This document shows positions 25,484 to 34,249 of a stretch of DNA of 64,000 nt, in pieces; the first letter of the stretch is position 1; every line of letters begins with the position of its first letter. The translations under genes and the position numbers were made by a program. The DNA lies in contig NZ_JARXYX010000032.1 of the NCBI RefSeq assembly GCF_029893585.1, forward strand, positions 58,216 to 122,215, read 5' to 3'. Below the pieces are notes generated by a model. The model ran no database searches and was not told where the DNA came from. It saw only the letters and a program-made list of their open reading frames with translations. This DNA is from Streptomyces sp. LBL (lineage in GTDB: Bacteria; Actinomycetota; Actinomycetes; Streptomycetales; Streptomycetaceae).

Positions 25484-26502
25484 CCGATCCGGAAACTGAT
25501 CCCTTGACCGATCCGACGACGGCTCCAGTGACCGCTCCGACGACGGCTCCGGTGACCGATGGGATGACGGCTCCAGTGACCGGTCCAGTGACCGCGCCGG
25601 CGAGAACCGTCCGCCAGGCCCGCGCCGTCCGCCTCGGGCCCCGCTCGCTCCTCGCCCTCGCCCTGGCCAGCGCGGTCGGTGCGGTCGCCTTCTGCTGGCC
25701 GTTCCTCGCCCCGCCGACCTCACAGGTCAGCGCGCACGCGCAGGACGCCCCGTGGCTGTTCGCGGGACTGCTGGTCCTCCTGGTCGCCGTCGTCGCTGCG
25801 ACGATCTCCGAGTCGGGGCTCGGTCCCAAGGCGGTGGCGATGCTAGGCGTGCTGGCGGCGACGGGCGCGGCGCTGCGGCCGATCGGCGCGGGTACCGCCG
25901 GTATCGAACCGATGTTCTTCCTGATGGTGCTGAGCGGACGCGTCCTCGGCCCCGGCTTCGGCTTCGTGCTGGGCTCGGTGACGATGTTCGCGTCGGCGCT
26001 GCTCACGGGCGGGGTGGGCCCGTGGATGCCGTTCCAGATGCTGTCGATGGGCTGGTTCGCGATGGGTGCGGGCCTGCTGCCGGGCCCCGACCGCCTGCGC
26101 GGCCGCGCCGAACTCGCGCTCCTCGCCGGGTACGGCTTCCTGGCCGCGTTCGCCTACGGCACGGTGATGAACCTGGCCGGCTGGCCCTTCATGCAGGCGA
26201 ACGCGTCGAACATCGCCTTCGACCCGGACGACGCGGTCCCTGCCAACCTGGCCCGCTTCCTCGCGTACTGCCTGGCCACCTCGCTGGGCTGGGACCTGGG
26301 CCGGGCCCTGGTCACCGTCGTCCTGACCGTCCTGGCCGGCCCGGCGATCCTCCGGGCCCTGCGCCGCGCCACCCGCCGGGCCGCCTTCGAAGCGCCGGTC
26401 ACCTTCGACGCGCCCGCTGCGTCCCCCGAGCCCGTGGTGGACTTGGGTGCACCCTGCCCGTCCAGTCCACCCGGCGACCGGAGACCGTATGAAACCCGTT
26501 GA
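25480..26502 (+). CDS. ECF transporter S component, probable cobalamin-specific
   Basis: The 340-residue membrane protein opens with a roughly 45-residue low-complexity T-A-P-V-T repeat region. About six helices follow: LLALALASAVGAVAFCWPF, LFAGLLVLLVAVVAATI, MLGVLAATGAALRP, VLGSVTMFASALLTGG and others. The core (GRVLGPGFGFVLGSVTMFASALLTGGVGPWMPFQMLSMGW is one continuous conserved area at about residues 155-195) is typical of ECF substrate-binding subunits. Being last in a B12-riboswitch operon, it most likely binds cobalamin or a precursor. ATG 25480 overlaps the ATPase stop (ATGA). Confidence 0.82.
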   Translation: MTDPETDPLTDPTTAPVTAPTTAPVTDGMTAPVTGPVTAPARTVRQARAVRLGPRSLLALALASAVGAVAFCWPFLAPPTSQVSAHAQDAPWLFAGLLVLLVAVVAATISESGLGPKAVAMLGVLAATGAALRPIGAGTAGIEPMFFLMVLSGRVLGPGFGFVLGSVTMFASALLTGGVGPWMPFQMLSMGWFAMGAGLLPGPDRLRGRAELALLAGYGFLAAFAYGTVMNLAGWPFMQANASNIAFDPDDAVPANLARFLAYCLATSLGWDLGRALVTVVLTVLAGPAILRALRRATRRAAFEAPVTFDAPAASPEPVVDLGAPCPSSPPGDRRPYETR

Positions 26503-26634
26503 GGAGCGTGCGGAGTCTGCCGCGGCGCGGCACTCGGGGCGTGGCTGGTGGTCCACCACGGGCTGGGGATTCCGTTGCTGGTGACGGCGGTGGTGGTGGG
26601 GGTGTTGGCCGTGGTGGCGTCGGGACGGGAGTAG
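26489..26634 (+). pseudogene. Possible frameshifted small membrane protein
   Basis: A start (MKPVEERAESAA) overlaps the S-component end. In another frame a clear single membrane helix follows (ALGAWLVVHHGLGIPLLVTA, then VVVGVLAVVASGRE) and ends at 26634. One indel near 26530-26540 would join them into a peptide of about 47 residues. Such short helices often close ECF operons, but this is speculative. Confidence 0.3.
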
Positions 26635-26650
26635 GTCCTGTCGGGCCGGG

Positions 26651-26830
26651 TCACGGCACGAGGACGATCTTCCCGTTGGTGCGCTTCTTCTCCAGCTCTC
26701 GGTGGGCCGCGGCGGCCTCGGCGAGCGGGTAGGTGCCCTTCACGGTGACCTTCAGCCGACCGGTCTCGATCCGTTCGGTGATCTGCTCCAGCACCGCGGC
26801 GGAAGGCTCGGCCGTGACCCACAAACCGCA
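26651..26830 (-). pseudogene. 3' remnant of a zinc-type NAD(P)H:quinone oxidoreductase
   Basis: The last 55 residues read AAVLEQITERIETGRLKVTV, then KGTYPLAEAAAAHRELEKKR and TNGKIVLVP, exactly how medium-chain quinone reductases end. Everything before, including the Rossmann domain, is missing. Upstream sequence instead contains an AAACCGC-type short repeat (about 26820-26850) and unrelated DNA. It lies between the ECF operon and glpF and marks an old rearrangement breakpoint. Confidence 0.7.
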
Positions 26831-27068
26831 AACCGCAAACCGCAACCCGCGTGCCGCCGCTCGGCGTTCCACGGCTTCGTCCTTGGCAGACGAGCTCGGC
26901 CTTTCCGGTGCCACATCTTGCACCACTGCCAGGAAATTCGCTCTGCGTATTACTCCATAGCGGGGAAATCTGCTGATTCACCGGTACGTTCGCCTCAATA
27001 TGCTTCCGTTCACCTACGTTTCGGGTAAGGAATGGACAGTTCTATTGCTTTCCAATCGAGGAGGGTCG

Positions 27069-27956
27069 ATGGCTGAACGCACCGTTCGCCGACGCGGTTA
27101 TCGAGAAGGCACCGGCGGCGAGATGCTTGCCGAGTTCCTGGGCACGTTCGTCCTGATTCTGCTGGGTGTCGGGTCGGTGGCTGTCGCAGTCGTCGGTCTG
27201 CCGGGATCAGGTCGGCAAGCCGTGGAGTTCGGGCCCGCCAACTGGCTCATCATCTCTTGGGGCTGGGGCCTCGCTGTGGTATTCGGCGTATACGTGGCAG
27301 GAGGCGTCAGTGGCGCCCACCTCAATCCTGCGGTGACACTCGCCTTCGCGGCGCGACGGGCTTTCCCCTGGCGGAAGGTCCTGCCCTACTGGCTGGCACA
27401 GGTGGTGGGCGCCTTCGTCGCCGCCGCGCTCGTCTACGCGACCTACAGGTGGGCCATCGACGCGGCCATCACAAAGTCGGGTGTCCCACGAGACAAATCG
27501 TTGGCAACGTACTCGATCTTCGCCACGTTCCCCGCCGAGTATCTCGGAGATTCATGGTGGGGTCCCTTGCTCGACCAGATCGTGGGAACCGGAATCCTCC
27601 TTCTGTTGATCTGCGCACTCATCGACACGCGCAATACGGCTCCGATGGCCAATCTCCATCCGTTCATCATCGGCCTGGTGGTCGTCGCGATCGGCCTGAC
27701 CTTCGGCACCAACGCCGGGTACGCGATCAATCCGGCACGTGACTTCGGCCCGCGATTGTTCACATACTTCGAAGGCTGGGGCTCTATCGCTCTGCCCGGC
27801 ACGTTCCAGTGGTTCAGCGGCTACTGGTGGATCCCGATTGTCGGACCGCTCATCGGCGGACTGGCCGGTGTCGGCGTGTACGACCTGTTCATCAGTCCGC
27901 TGATCAAGGCCAGGCATGGAGAGGCCGAAGAAGGTCCCGCCACCGAAGAGCTCTAG
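27069..27956 (+). CDS. glpF: Glycerol facilitator (MIP/aquaporin family)
   Basis: The 295-residue channel has six membrane helices and two half-helices carrying the NPA signatures HLNPAVT (about residues 82-88) and AINPARD (about 221-227). The Asp after the second NPA (NPARDFGPR) is the mark of glycerol-conducting aquaglyceroporins, as opposed to water-only channels. It passes glycerol across the membrane by diffusion. ATG 27069 follows GAGGAGGG. It precedes glpK by 125 bp in the same orientation. The usual partners, the gylR regulator and glycerol-3-phosphate dehydrogenase glpD, are absent here. GC content is slightly lower than in neighbouring genes. Confidence 0.92.
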   Translation: MAERTVRRRGYREGTGGEMLAEFLGTFVLILLGVGSVAVAVVGLPGSGRQAVEFGPANWLIISWGWGLAVVFGVYVAGGVSGAHLNPAVTLAFAARRAFPWRKVLPYWLAQVVGAFVAAALVYATYRWAIDAAITKSGVPRDKSLATYSIFATFPAEYLGDSWWGPLLDQIVGTGILLLLICALIDTRNTAPMANLHPFIIGLVVVAIGLTFGTNAGYAINPARDFGPRLFTYFEGWGSIALPGTFQWFSGYWWIPIVGPLIGGLAGVGVYDLFISPLIKARHGEAEEGPATEEL

Positions 27957-28081
27957 AACACCGAGCAGGCTCCGTCCGGCAGTTCATCGGATGGTTCGGA
28001 GCGGGCGACAGCACTGCCCGACCCACCGAAACGTCGCCCCAGAGCGTAACGACACCAGGACCACGAGAAGAGGCGGTACCG

Positions 28082-29599
28082 ATGCCCGAATTCGTCGGCG
28101 CGGTGGACCAGGGGACCACCAGCACGCGCTTCATGATCTTCGATCACGCAGGCAACGAGGTGGCCAAGCACCAACTCGAGCACCGGCAGATCCTGCCGCA
28201 GTCCGGTTGGGTCGAGCACGACCCGGTGGAGATCTGGGAGCGCACCAACACGGTGATCCAGAACGCCCTCCGCAGCGGAGGGCTGTCCGCCGCCGACCTG
28301 AAAGCCATCGGTATCACCAACCAGCGCGAGACGACGGTGGTCTGGGACCCGCGCACCGGCCGCCCCTACTACAACGCCATCGTCTGGCAGGACACCCGCA
28401 CCGACAGCATCGCCGCCGCCCTCGAACGCGACGGCCATGGCGAGACCATCCGCCACAAGGCAGGCTTGCCGCCTGCCACCTACTTCTCCGGCGGCAAGAT
28501 CAAGTGGTTGCTGGAGAACGTGGACGGACTGCGCGAGGCCGCCGAAGCGGGGCATGCGCTCTTCGGCAACACGGACGCGTGGGTGCTGTGGAACCTCACG
28601 GGCGGCCCCAACGGGGGTGTGCACGCCACCGATGTCACCAACGCCAGCCGCACCATGCTGATGAACCTGGAGACCCTGGACTGGGACGACGAACTGCTGG
28701 GAATCTTCAACATCCCACGCGCGATGCTGCCGGTCATCCGCCCCTCGTCCGATCCTGAGGCGTTCGGCCAGGCCCGCACCTCGCGACCGTTGAACGCCGC
28801 GGTCCCGATCGCCGGTGTCCTCGGCGACCAGCAGGCGGCGACCGTCGGTCAGGTCTGCTTCGCCCCCGGCGAAGCCAAGAACACGTACGGCACCGGCAAC
28901 TTCCTGGTCCTCAACACCGGTACGGAGTTGGTGCGTTCACAGCACGGCCTGCTGACGACAGTGGCGTACCAGTTCGCGGGCAGCCCCGCCGTCTACGCAC
29001 TGGAGGGGTCCATCGCCGTCACCGGCGCGGCCGTGCAGTGGCTGCGTGACCAGCTGAAGGTGATCGGGAGCGCCGCGGAGAGTGAGCAACTGGCCCGCTC
29101 GGTGGACGACAACGGCGGGATGTACTTCGTCCCGGCCTTCTCCGGTCTGTTCGCCCCGTACTGGCGCTCCGACGCGCGTGGCGCGATGGTTGGTCTCGCC
29201 CGCTACAACACCGGCGGACACGTGGCCCGGGCCACGCTGGAGGCCATCTGCTACCAGAGCCGCGACGTGGTCGACGCCATGGAGCAGGACTCCGGCGTGC
29301 ACCTGGACGTGCTCAAGGTGGACGGTGGTGTGACCGCGAACGACCTGTGCATGCAGATCCAGGCGGACGTGCTGGGCGTGCCCGTCAGCCGGCCGGTGGT
29401 TGCTGAGACCACTGCGCTGGGCGCCGCCTACGCGGCCGGGCTCGCCACCGGCTTCTGGCGCGATACCGACGAGCTGCGCACACACTGGCAGGAGTCGAAG
29501 CGCTGGAGCCCGGAGTGGAGCGAGGAGCAACGCCAGGACGGGTATGCGGGCTGGAAACGAGCCGTGGAGCGCACGCTGGACTGGGTCAAGGTCACCTGA
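28082..29599 (+). CDS. glpK: Glycerol kinase
   Basis: The 505-residue FGGY-family kinase phosphorylates glycerol to sn-glycerol 3-phosphate with ATP. N-terminal phosphate loop VGAVDQGTTSTRFMIFD, substrate motif ITNQRETTVVWD, WQDTRT, the catalytic and hinge region GVLGDQQAATVGQ, the FGGY-like signature KNTYGTGNFLVLNTG and the C-terminal KVDGGVTANDLCMQIQAD are all intact. Length is normal for the family. It is coupled with glpF upstream. Product glycerol-3-phosphate trapped in the cell would need a dehydrogenase encoded elsewhere. Confidence 0.95.
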   Translation: MPEFVGAVDQGTTSTRFMIFDHAGNEVAKHQLEHRQILPQSGWVEHDPVEIWERTNTVIQNALRSGGLSAADLKAIGITNQRETTVVWDPRTGRPYYNAIVWQDTRTDSIAAALERDGHGETIRHKAGLPPATYFSGGKIKWLLENVDGLREAAEAGHALFGNTDAWVLWNLTGGPNGGVHATDVTNASRTMLMNLETLDWDDELLGIFNIPRAMLPVIRPSSDPEAFGQARTSRPLNAAVPIAGVLGDQQAATVGQVCFAPGEAKNTYGTGNFLVLNTGTELVRSQHGLLTTVAYQFAGSPAVYALEGSIAVTGAAVQWLRDQLKVIGSAAESEQLARSVDDNGGMYFVPAFSGLFAPYWRSDARGAMVGLARYNTGGHVARATLEAICYQSRDVVDAMEQDSGVHLDVLKVDGGVTANDLCMQIQADVLGVPVSRPVVAETTALGAAYAAGLATGFWRDTDELRTHWQESKRWSPEWSEEQRQDGYAGWKRAVERTLDWVKVT

Positions 29600-29732
29600 C
29601 GACCGACACCCCGTGCGACTCCGGAACCCCGGCGGGACCGGTCCTCACCCTCGGCCCCGCCGCGTTCACCAGCTTCGCCGACTGCACTACGGCTGCACGA
29701 CGGCTGTACGACGGCTACGGACGCTTAAGCCG

Positions 29733-29795
29733 GTCCAGCCGCTACAGCCGCTACAGCCGCTACAGCCGCTACAGCCGCTACAGCCGCTACAGCCG

Positions 29796-29807
<12 letters not shown>
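29733..29807. repeat. 9-bp tandem repeat, about eight copies, reaching the thiolase stop codon
   Basis: The unit CCGCTACAG repeats head to tail. The minus-strand thiolase stop (TAG, plus 29796-29798) is read from within the last copies, so the array starts exactly at the end of that gene. Confidence 0.9.
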
Positions 29808-30965
<1,158 letters not shown>

Positions 30966-31027
30966 TCGGAGTTCCTCTCCTCCGGTACCCGCGCGGCGCG
31001 GGGGCGTCCCGGCCCAGCCCGCCACGC

Positions 31028-31051
31028 GGAACTAGTACGTGTTCTAGTTCC
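31028..31051. promoter_or_regulatory. Extended KstR-type palindrome between thiolase and P450
   Basis: The 24-bp site begins GGAACTAGTACGTGTTC and continues to TAGTTCC. On the minus strand its core TAGAACACGTACTA fits the KstR consensus with one change, and the outer GGAACTAG/CTAGTTCC arms are perfect. It is placed to control both divergent genes. Confidence 0.75.
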
Positions 31052-31130
31052 ACCTGCAGTCTGCTGACCGCTCGCCCGCAACCGCAAGGGGTATGCAGGT
31101 AATTGGGCACCCCCTGCCCCTTGCTACTTC

Positions 31131-31144
31131 TGGAACCCGTTACT
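31131..31144. promoter_or_regulatory. Second, weaker KstR-like box before the P450
   Basis: TGGAACCCGTTACT matches TNNAACNNGTTNNA except for the last base and lies 71 bp before the P450 start. It is a supporting site only. Confidence 0.4.
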
Positions 31145-31158
31145 ACCTTCACGACACC

Positions 31159-34134
31159 TCATTCCTGATGGACCGTCAGAATCAATGCGGCCAAGAGTCT
31201 CAGCCGGAGTCGCTCATGCCCTGTCCAGCTTTCCCCGACGGGTTCGACTTCACCGATCCCGACCTGCTGCAACACCGCGTCCCCCTCCCGGAGTTCGCCG
31301 AGCTGCGCCGGGCGGAACCGGTTCGCTGGATCCCTCAGACGAGCAACCTCGCCGGGTTCCGGGACCAGGGGTACTGGGCCGTGACCCGGCACGCGGACGT
31401 CAAGTACGTCTCCACGCACCCCGAGATCTTCTCCTCGTACCTCAACACGGCGATCATCCGCTTCAACGAGCACATCGACCGGGACGCGATCGACGCCCAG
31501 CGGCTGATCCTGCTGAACATGGACCCGCCGGAGCACACCCGGGTCCGGCAGATCGTGCAGCGGGTGTTCACGCCGAGGGCCATCCGGGCGCTGGAGGACA
31601 AGCTGCGCTCCCGCGCCCAGGCGATCGCGGCGAACGCCCGCGCCCGCACCGGCTCCTTCGACTTCGTCACGGAGGTCGCCTGCGAACTGCCCCTCCAGGC
31701 CATCGCGGAGCTGATCGGCATACCGCAGGACGACCGGGCCAGGATCTTCGACTGGTCCAACAAGATGATCTCGTACGACGATCCGGAGTACGCGATCACC
31801 GAGGAGGTGGGCGCGGAGTCGGCCACCGAAATCATCGCGTACGCCATGAACATGGCCGCCGATCGCAAGCAGTGTCCGGCGAAGGACATCGTGACCACGA
31901 TGGTCGCGGCCGAGGACGAGGGCAACCTCAACTCGGACGAGTTCGGGTTCTTCGTGCTGATGCTGGCGGTGGCGGGCAACGAGACCACGCGCAACGCCAT
32001 CACCCACGGCATGCACGCCTTCCTCACCCATCCCGAGCAATGGGAGCTGTACAAGAGGGAGCGGCCCGCGACGACGGCCGAGGAGATCGTGCGGTGGGCG
32101 GCGCCCGTCAACTCCTTCCAGCGCACCGCCACCCAGGACACGGAACTCGGCGGCAAGCAGATCAAGAAGGGCGACCGGGTGGGGTTGTTCTACGCCTCCG
32201 CCAACCACGACCCCGAGGTCTTCGAGAACCCGGACACCTTCGACATCACCCGCGACCCCAACCCGCACCTCGGCTTCGGCGGCGGAGGCCCGCACTACTG
32301 CCTCGGCAAGTCCCTGGCCGTGCTGGAGATCAACCTCATCTTCAACGCGATCGCCGACGCCATGCCGACCCTGACAGCGACGGGCGACCCTCGCCGGCTG
32401 CGCTCCGCCTGGATCAACGGGGTGAAGGAGCTCCAGGTCAGCACCGGTTGAGGCCCCCGGGTTACTCGGGCCGACGGCTTCCCGGCGCCGTCGGCCCGTC
32501 CGTGTCAGGCGGTGCCCCCGGCACGGCCGTGCCCGAGGGTCGTCGGTGCCTGAGGGCCGACAGCACCCACGGGCCGACAGTGTCCGAGGGCCGACAGTGC
32601 CCGAAGGCCGACAGTGCCCCGGGTCTGCCGTGCCGGGACCTGACAGCCCCGGGACCTGCAGCACCGGGAGCTGGCAGCGCCCGGGGCGGGCGTAGACGAG
32701 GACCTGCGCGCCGAGTAGTGGGACGCGCTCGCAGACCTCGAAGTCCTCCCTCAGGACCTGCCGTTTGGCCTTCTCCTGAGGGAAGGGGTCGAGTGGCTGC
32801 CCCGGTGGGTCGGTGAGGGCGATGACACGGTCCGACTCCAGGATGCGGCGGCTGATCTCGGCGGCGGGGAGTTCGATGCCCTGGAGGGTGTGCGAGGACG
32901 CCGGTGACTCGGCGAGAGCGAGGTCGTCGAGACGGCCGTAGACCTTGGGGTACGACAGCAGCCACTCGCGGCGGCGGGCGGGCATGAACAGGACGCCGTC
33001 GCCTTGGCGCGCGGTCCGTTCCACGGCGCGGGCGACCGCGACGACGTCGTCCTCACGGCTCTGAGGCGAGCGCACCAGCGACGACCACGGCAGCAGAACG
33101 GCGACCGCCGCGCCCGCCAGCAGACCCGCGGCCAGCGCGCGGGGCACGGGGGCGAGCCGGTGCCGCTGCCCGATCGCCCATGCCAGCGCGGCCCCGGTCG
33201 GCAACGCCAGCCCGGTCATGCCGTACAGCACGTACCGGTCGACGTACCAGGGTTCGACCAGCGAGATCACCATCAGCAGACCGGTCGGCGCGATCAGCAG
33301 CGGGAGGGCGAGGCGGGCGAGGGCCTCGCCGGAACCCGTGCGCACCAGGAGCAGGCACAGCAGCGCGCCCGCCGCCGAGAGACCCAGGAACAGCAGCCAC
33401 GCGCTCGGGCTCGGGCGGCCGAGCCAGCCCAGCTGCCGCTCCGCCTGTCCGGCGCCGGCCACGGCCAGCGGCAGCAGGCTCACCGTGACGCAGGTCGCCG
33501 CGACCCCCCACTTCCGCCACACCTGGCGGGGCACCCGCGACCGCCACAGCGTCAGCGCGTGGGCCACCAGTGCCAGCACCGCGAACTCGTGCAGCCAGCA
33601 GGCGAGAGCGAGAGCGACGGCGTACGCGGTCCACCAGCGGGCGCGGGGGTCCGCCATGGCCCATACGAAGAAGTACGTCGCCCAGGTCACACCCGCCGTG
33701 ACCAGCGCGTACGAGCGGCCCTCCTGGGCGTACTGCTGGGTGATCGGGATCACCGCGAAGACCAGGCCCGCCAAGGTGCCGGAGCGGCGGCCCGCCAGTC
33801 GCGCGCCGATCGCGCCGACTCCCGCAGCCGCCACCGCTGTCGCCAGGGCCGAAGGGAGCCTGAGGGCCGCCAGGCCGCCGTCGTCCCAGACGGTGAACAC
33901 GGCGTGCATGAGAACGTAGTACAGGCCGTGTACGGCGTCGATGTGGCCCAGCAGGCCCCACAGGTCGCCGAGCGAACGGTGGGCCACCTGATAGGTGACC
34001 GACTCGTCGCGCCACATGCTGTTCCGACGGTCGATGCCTGACAGGCCCAGGGCGAGGGCGACCAGCGCGGGGACCACGACCGGCACCGATCGCGTGCCGC
34101 GACGGCCGGCCCGTCGGAGCGTGCCGGAGGTCAC
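31159..34134 (-). CDS. GT39-type membrane glycosyltransferase with run-on C-terminus
   Basis: The first 490 or so residues (34134 to about 32690) form a mannosyltransferase-like integral membrane enzyme: the MWRDES catalytic loop near residue 40, HGLYYVLMHAVF, about 9-11 helices (e.g. VALALACWLHEFAVLALVAHAL) and a soluble C-domain ending GAQVLVYARPG. It probably transfers sugar from a polyprenyl-phosphate donor outside the membrane. After that point no stop appears for another 500 codons. The frame runs through a GC-rich repeat, then antisense through the whole P450 to 31159. The normal stop seems lost, or a frameshift lies near 32690. Only the first part is credible protein. GTG start; cotranscribed after the GT87/PAP2 gene. 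Confidence 0.55.
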   Translation of the reverse strand: MTSGTLRRAGRRGTRSVPVVVPALVALALGLSGIDRRNSMWRDESVTYQVAHRSLGDLWGLLGHIDAVHGLYYVLMHAVFTVWDDGGLAALRLPSALATAVAAAGVGAIGARLAGRRSGTLAGLVFAVIPITQQYAQEGRSYALVTAGVTWATYFFVWAMADPRARWWTAYAVALALACWLHEFAVLALVAHALTLWRSRVPRQVWRKWGVAATCVTVSLLPLAVAGAGQAERQLGWLGRPSPSAWLLFLGLSAAGALLCLLLVRTGSGEALARLALPLLIAPTGLLMVISLVEPWYVDRYVLYGMTGLALPTGAALAWAIGQRHRLAPVPRALAAGLLAGAAVAVLLPWSSLVRSPQSREDDVVAVARAVERTARQGDGVLFMPARRREWLLSYPKVYGRLDDLALAESPASSHTLQGIELPAAEISRRILESDRVIALTDPPGQPLDPFPQEKAKRQVLREDFEVCERVPLLGAQVLVYARPGRCQLPVLQVPGLSGPGTADPGHCRPSGTVGPRTLSARGCCRPSGTDDPRARPCRGHRLTRTGRRRREAVGPSNPGASTGADLELLHPVDPGGAQPARVARRCQGRHGVGDRVEDEVDLQHGQGLAEAVVRASAAEAEVRVGVAGDVEGVRVLEDLGVVVGGGVEQPHPVALLDLLAAEFRVLGGGALEGVDGRRPPHDLLGRRRGPLPLVQLPLLGMGEEGVHAVGDGVARGLVARHRQHQHEEPELVRVEVALVLGRDHRGHDVLRRTLLAIGGHVHGVRDDFGGRLRAHLLGDRVLRIVVRDHLVGPVEDPGPVVLRYADQLRDGLEGQFAGDLRDEVEGAGAGAGVRRDRLGAGAQLVLQRPDGPRREHPLHDLPDPGVLRRVHVQQDQPLGVDRVPVDVLVEADDRRVEVRGEDLGVRGDVLDVRVPGHGPVPLVPEPGEVARLRDPANRFRPAQLGELREGDAVLQQVGIGEVEPVGESWTGHERLRLRLLAALILTVHQE
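31165..31179. promoter_or_regulatory. CTGATG-GAC-CGTCAG palindrome before the P450
   Basis: This is a one-mismatch version of the CTGACG-N3-CGTCAG sites found before the LLM oxidoreductase and aldehyde dehydrogenase, 36 bp before the P450 start. Confidence 0.5.
31216..32451 (+). CDS. cyp125: Cytochrome P450, CYP125-like (steroid C26/27 monooxygenase)
   Basis: The 411-residue P450 has the heme-binding loop HLGFGGGGPHYCLGKS, the I-helix oxygen motif AGNETTRN and the ExxR-containing EEIVRW. CYP125-type family signatures run the whole length: PAFPDGFDFTDPDL, FSSYLNTAIIRF, LLNMDPPEHTRVRQIV, DEFGFFVLMLAVAGNETTRN and LGGKQIKKGDRVGLFYASAN. CYP125 oxidises the terminal methyl of the cholesterol side chain to the acid, using a ferredoxin partner. 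ATG 31216 has GGAG 8 bases before; earlier in-frame ATGs at 31093 and 31168 would overlap operator sites. It is divergent from the FadA5-like thiolase under shared control and ends at a strong terminator. Confidence 0.88.
   Translation: MPCPAFPDGFDFTDPDLLQHRVPLPEFAELRRAEPVRWIPQTSNLAGFRDQGYWAVTRHADVKYVSTHPEIFSSYLNTAIIRFNEHIDRDAIDAQRLILLNMDPPEHTRVRQIVQRVFTPRAIRALEDKLRSRAQAIAANARARTGSFDFVTEVACELPLQAIAELIGIPQDDRARIFDWSNKMISYDDPEYAITEEVGAESATEIIAYAMNMAADRKQCPAKDIVTTMVAAEDEGNLNSDEFGFFVLMLAVAGNETTRNAITHGMHAFLTHPEQWELYKRERPATTAEEIVRWAAPVNSFQRTATQDTELGGKQIKKGDRVGLFYASANHDPEVFENPDTFDITRDPNPHLGFGGGGPHYCLGKSLAVLEINLIFNAIADAMPTLTATGDPRRLRSAWINGVKELQVSTG
32468..32497 (+). terminator. P450 terminator hairpin
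   Basis: An 11-bp perfect stem (GGGCCGACGGC with GCCGTCGGCCC) closes an 8-base loop 16 bp after the P450 stop. Confidence 0.75.
32520..32690. repeat. Degenerate GGGCCGACAGTGCCCGA-type repeat array
   Basis: About six imperfect 16-19-bp copies of a unit like GAGGGCCGACAGTGCCC lie between the P450 terminator and the end of recognisable GT39 sequence. Expansion here may have destroyed the GT39 stop. Confidence 0.7.
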
Positions 34135-34249
34135 GGGCGGGGCTCCGCCGTCGTCCGCGAAGGCCCCCCGGTGTTCAGGTGCTGAGTGATGACGTCCTCC
34201 CGAGAAGCGGCGAGCTGGTCACTCCCCACGCGCGCGGCCGGCGATCCCG

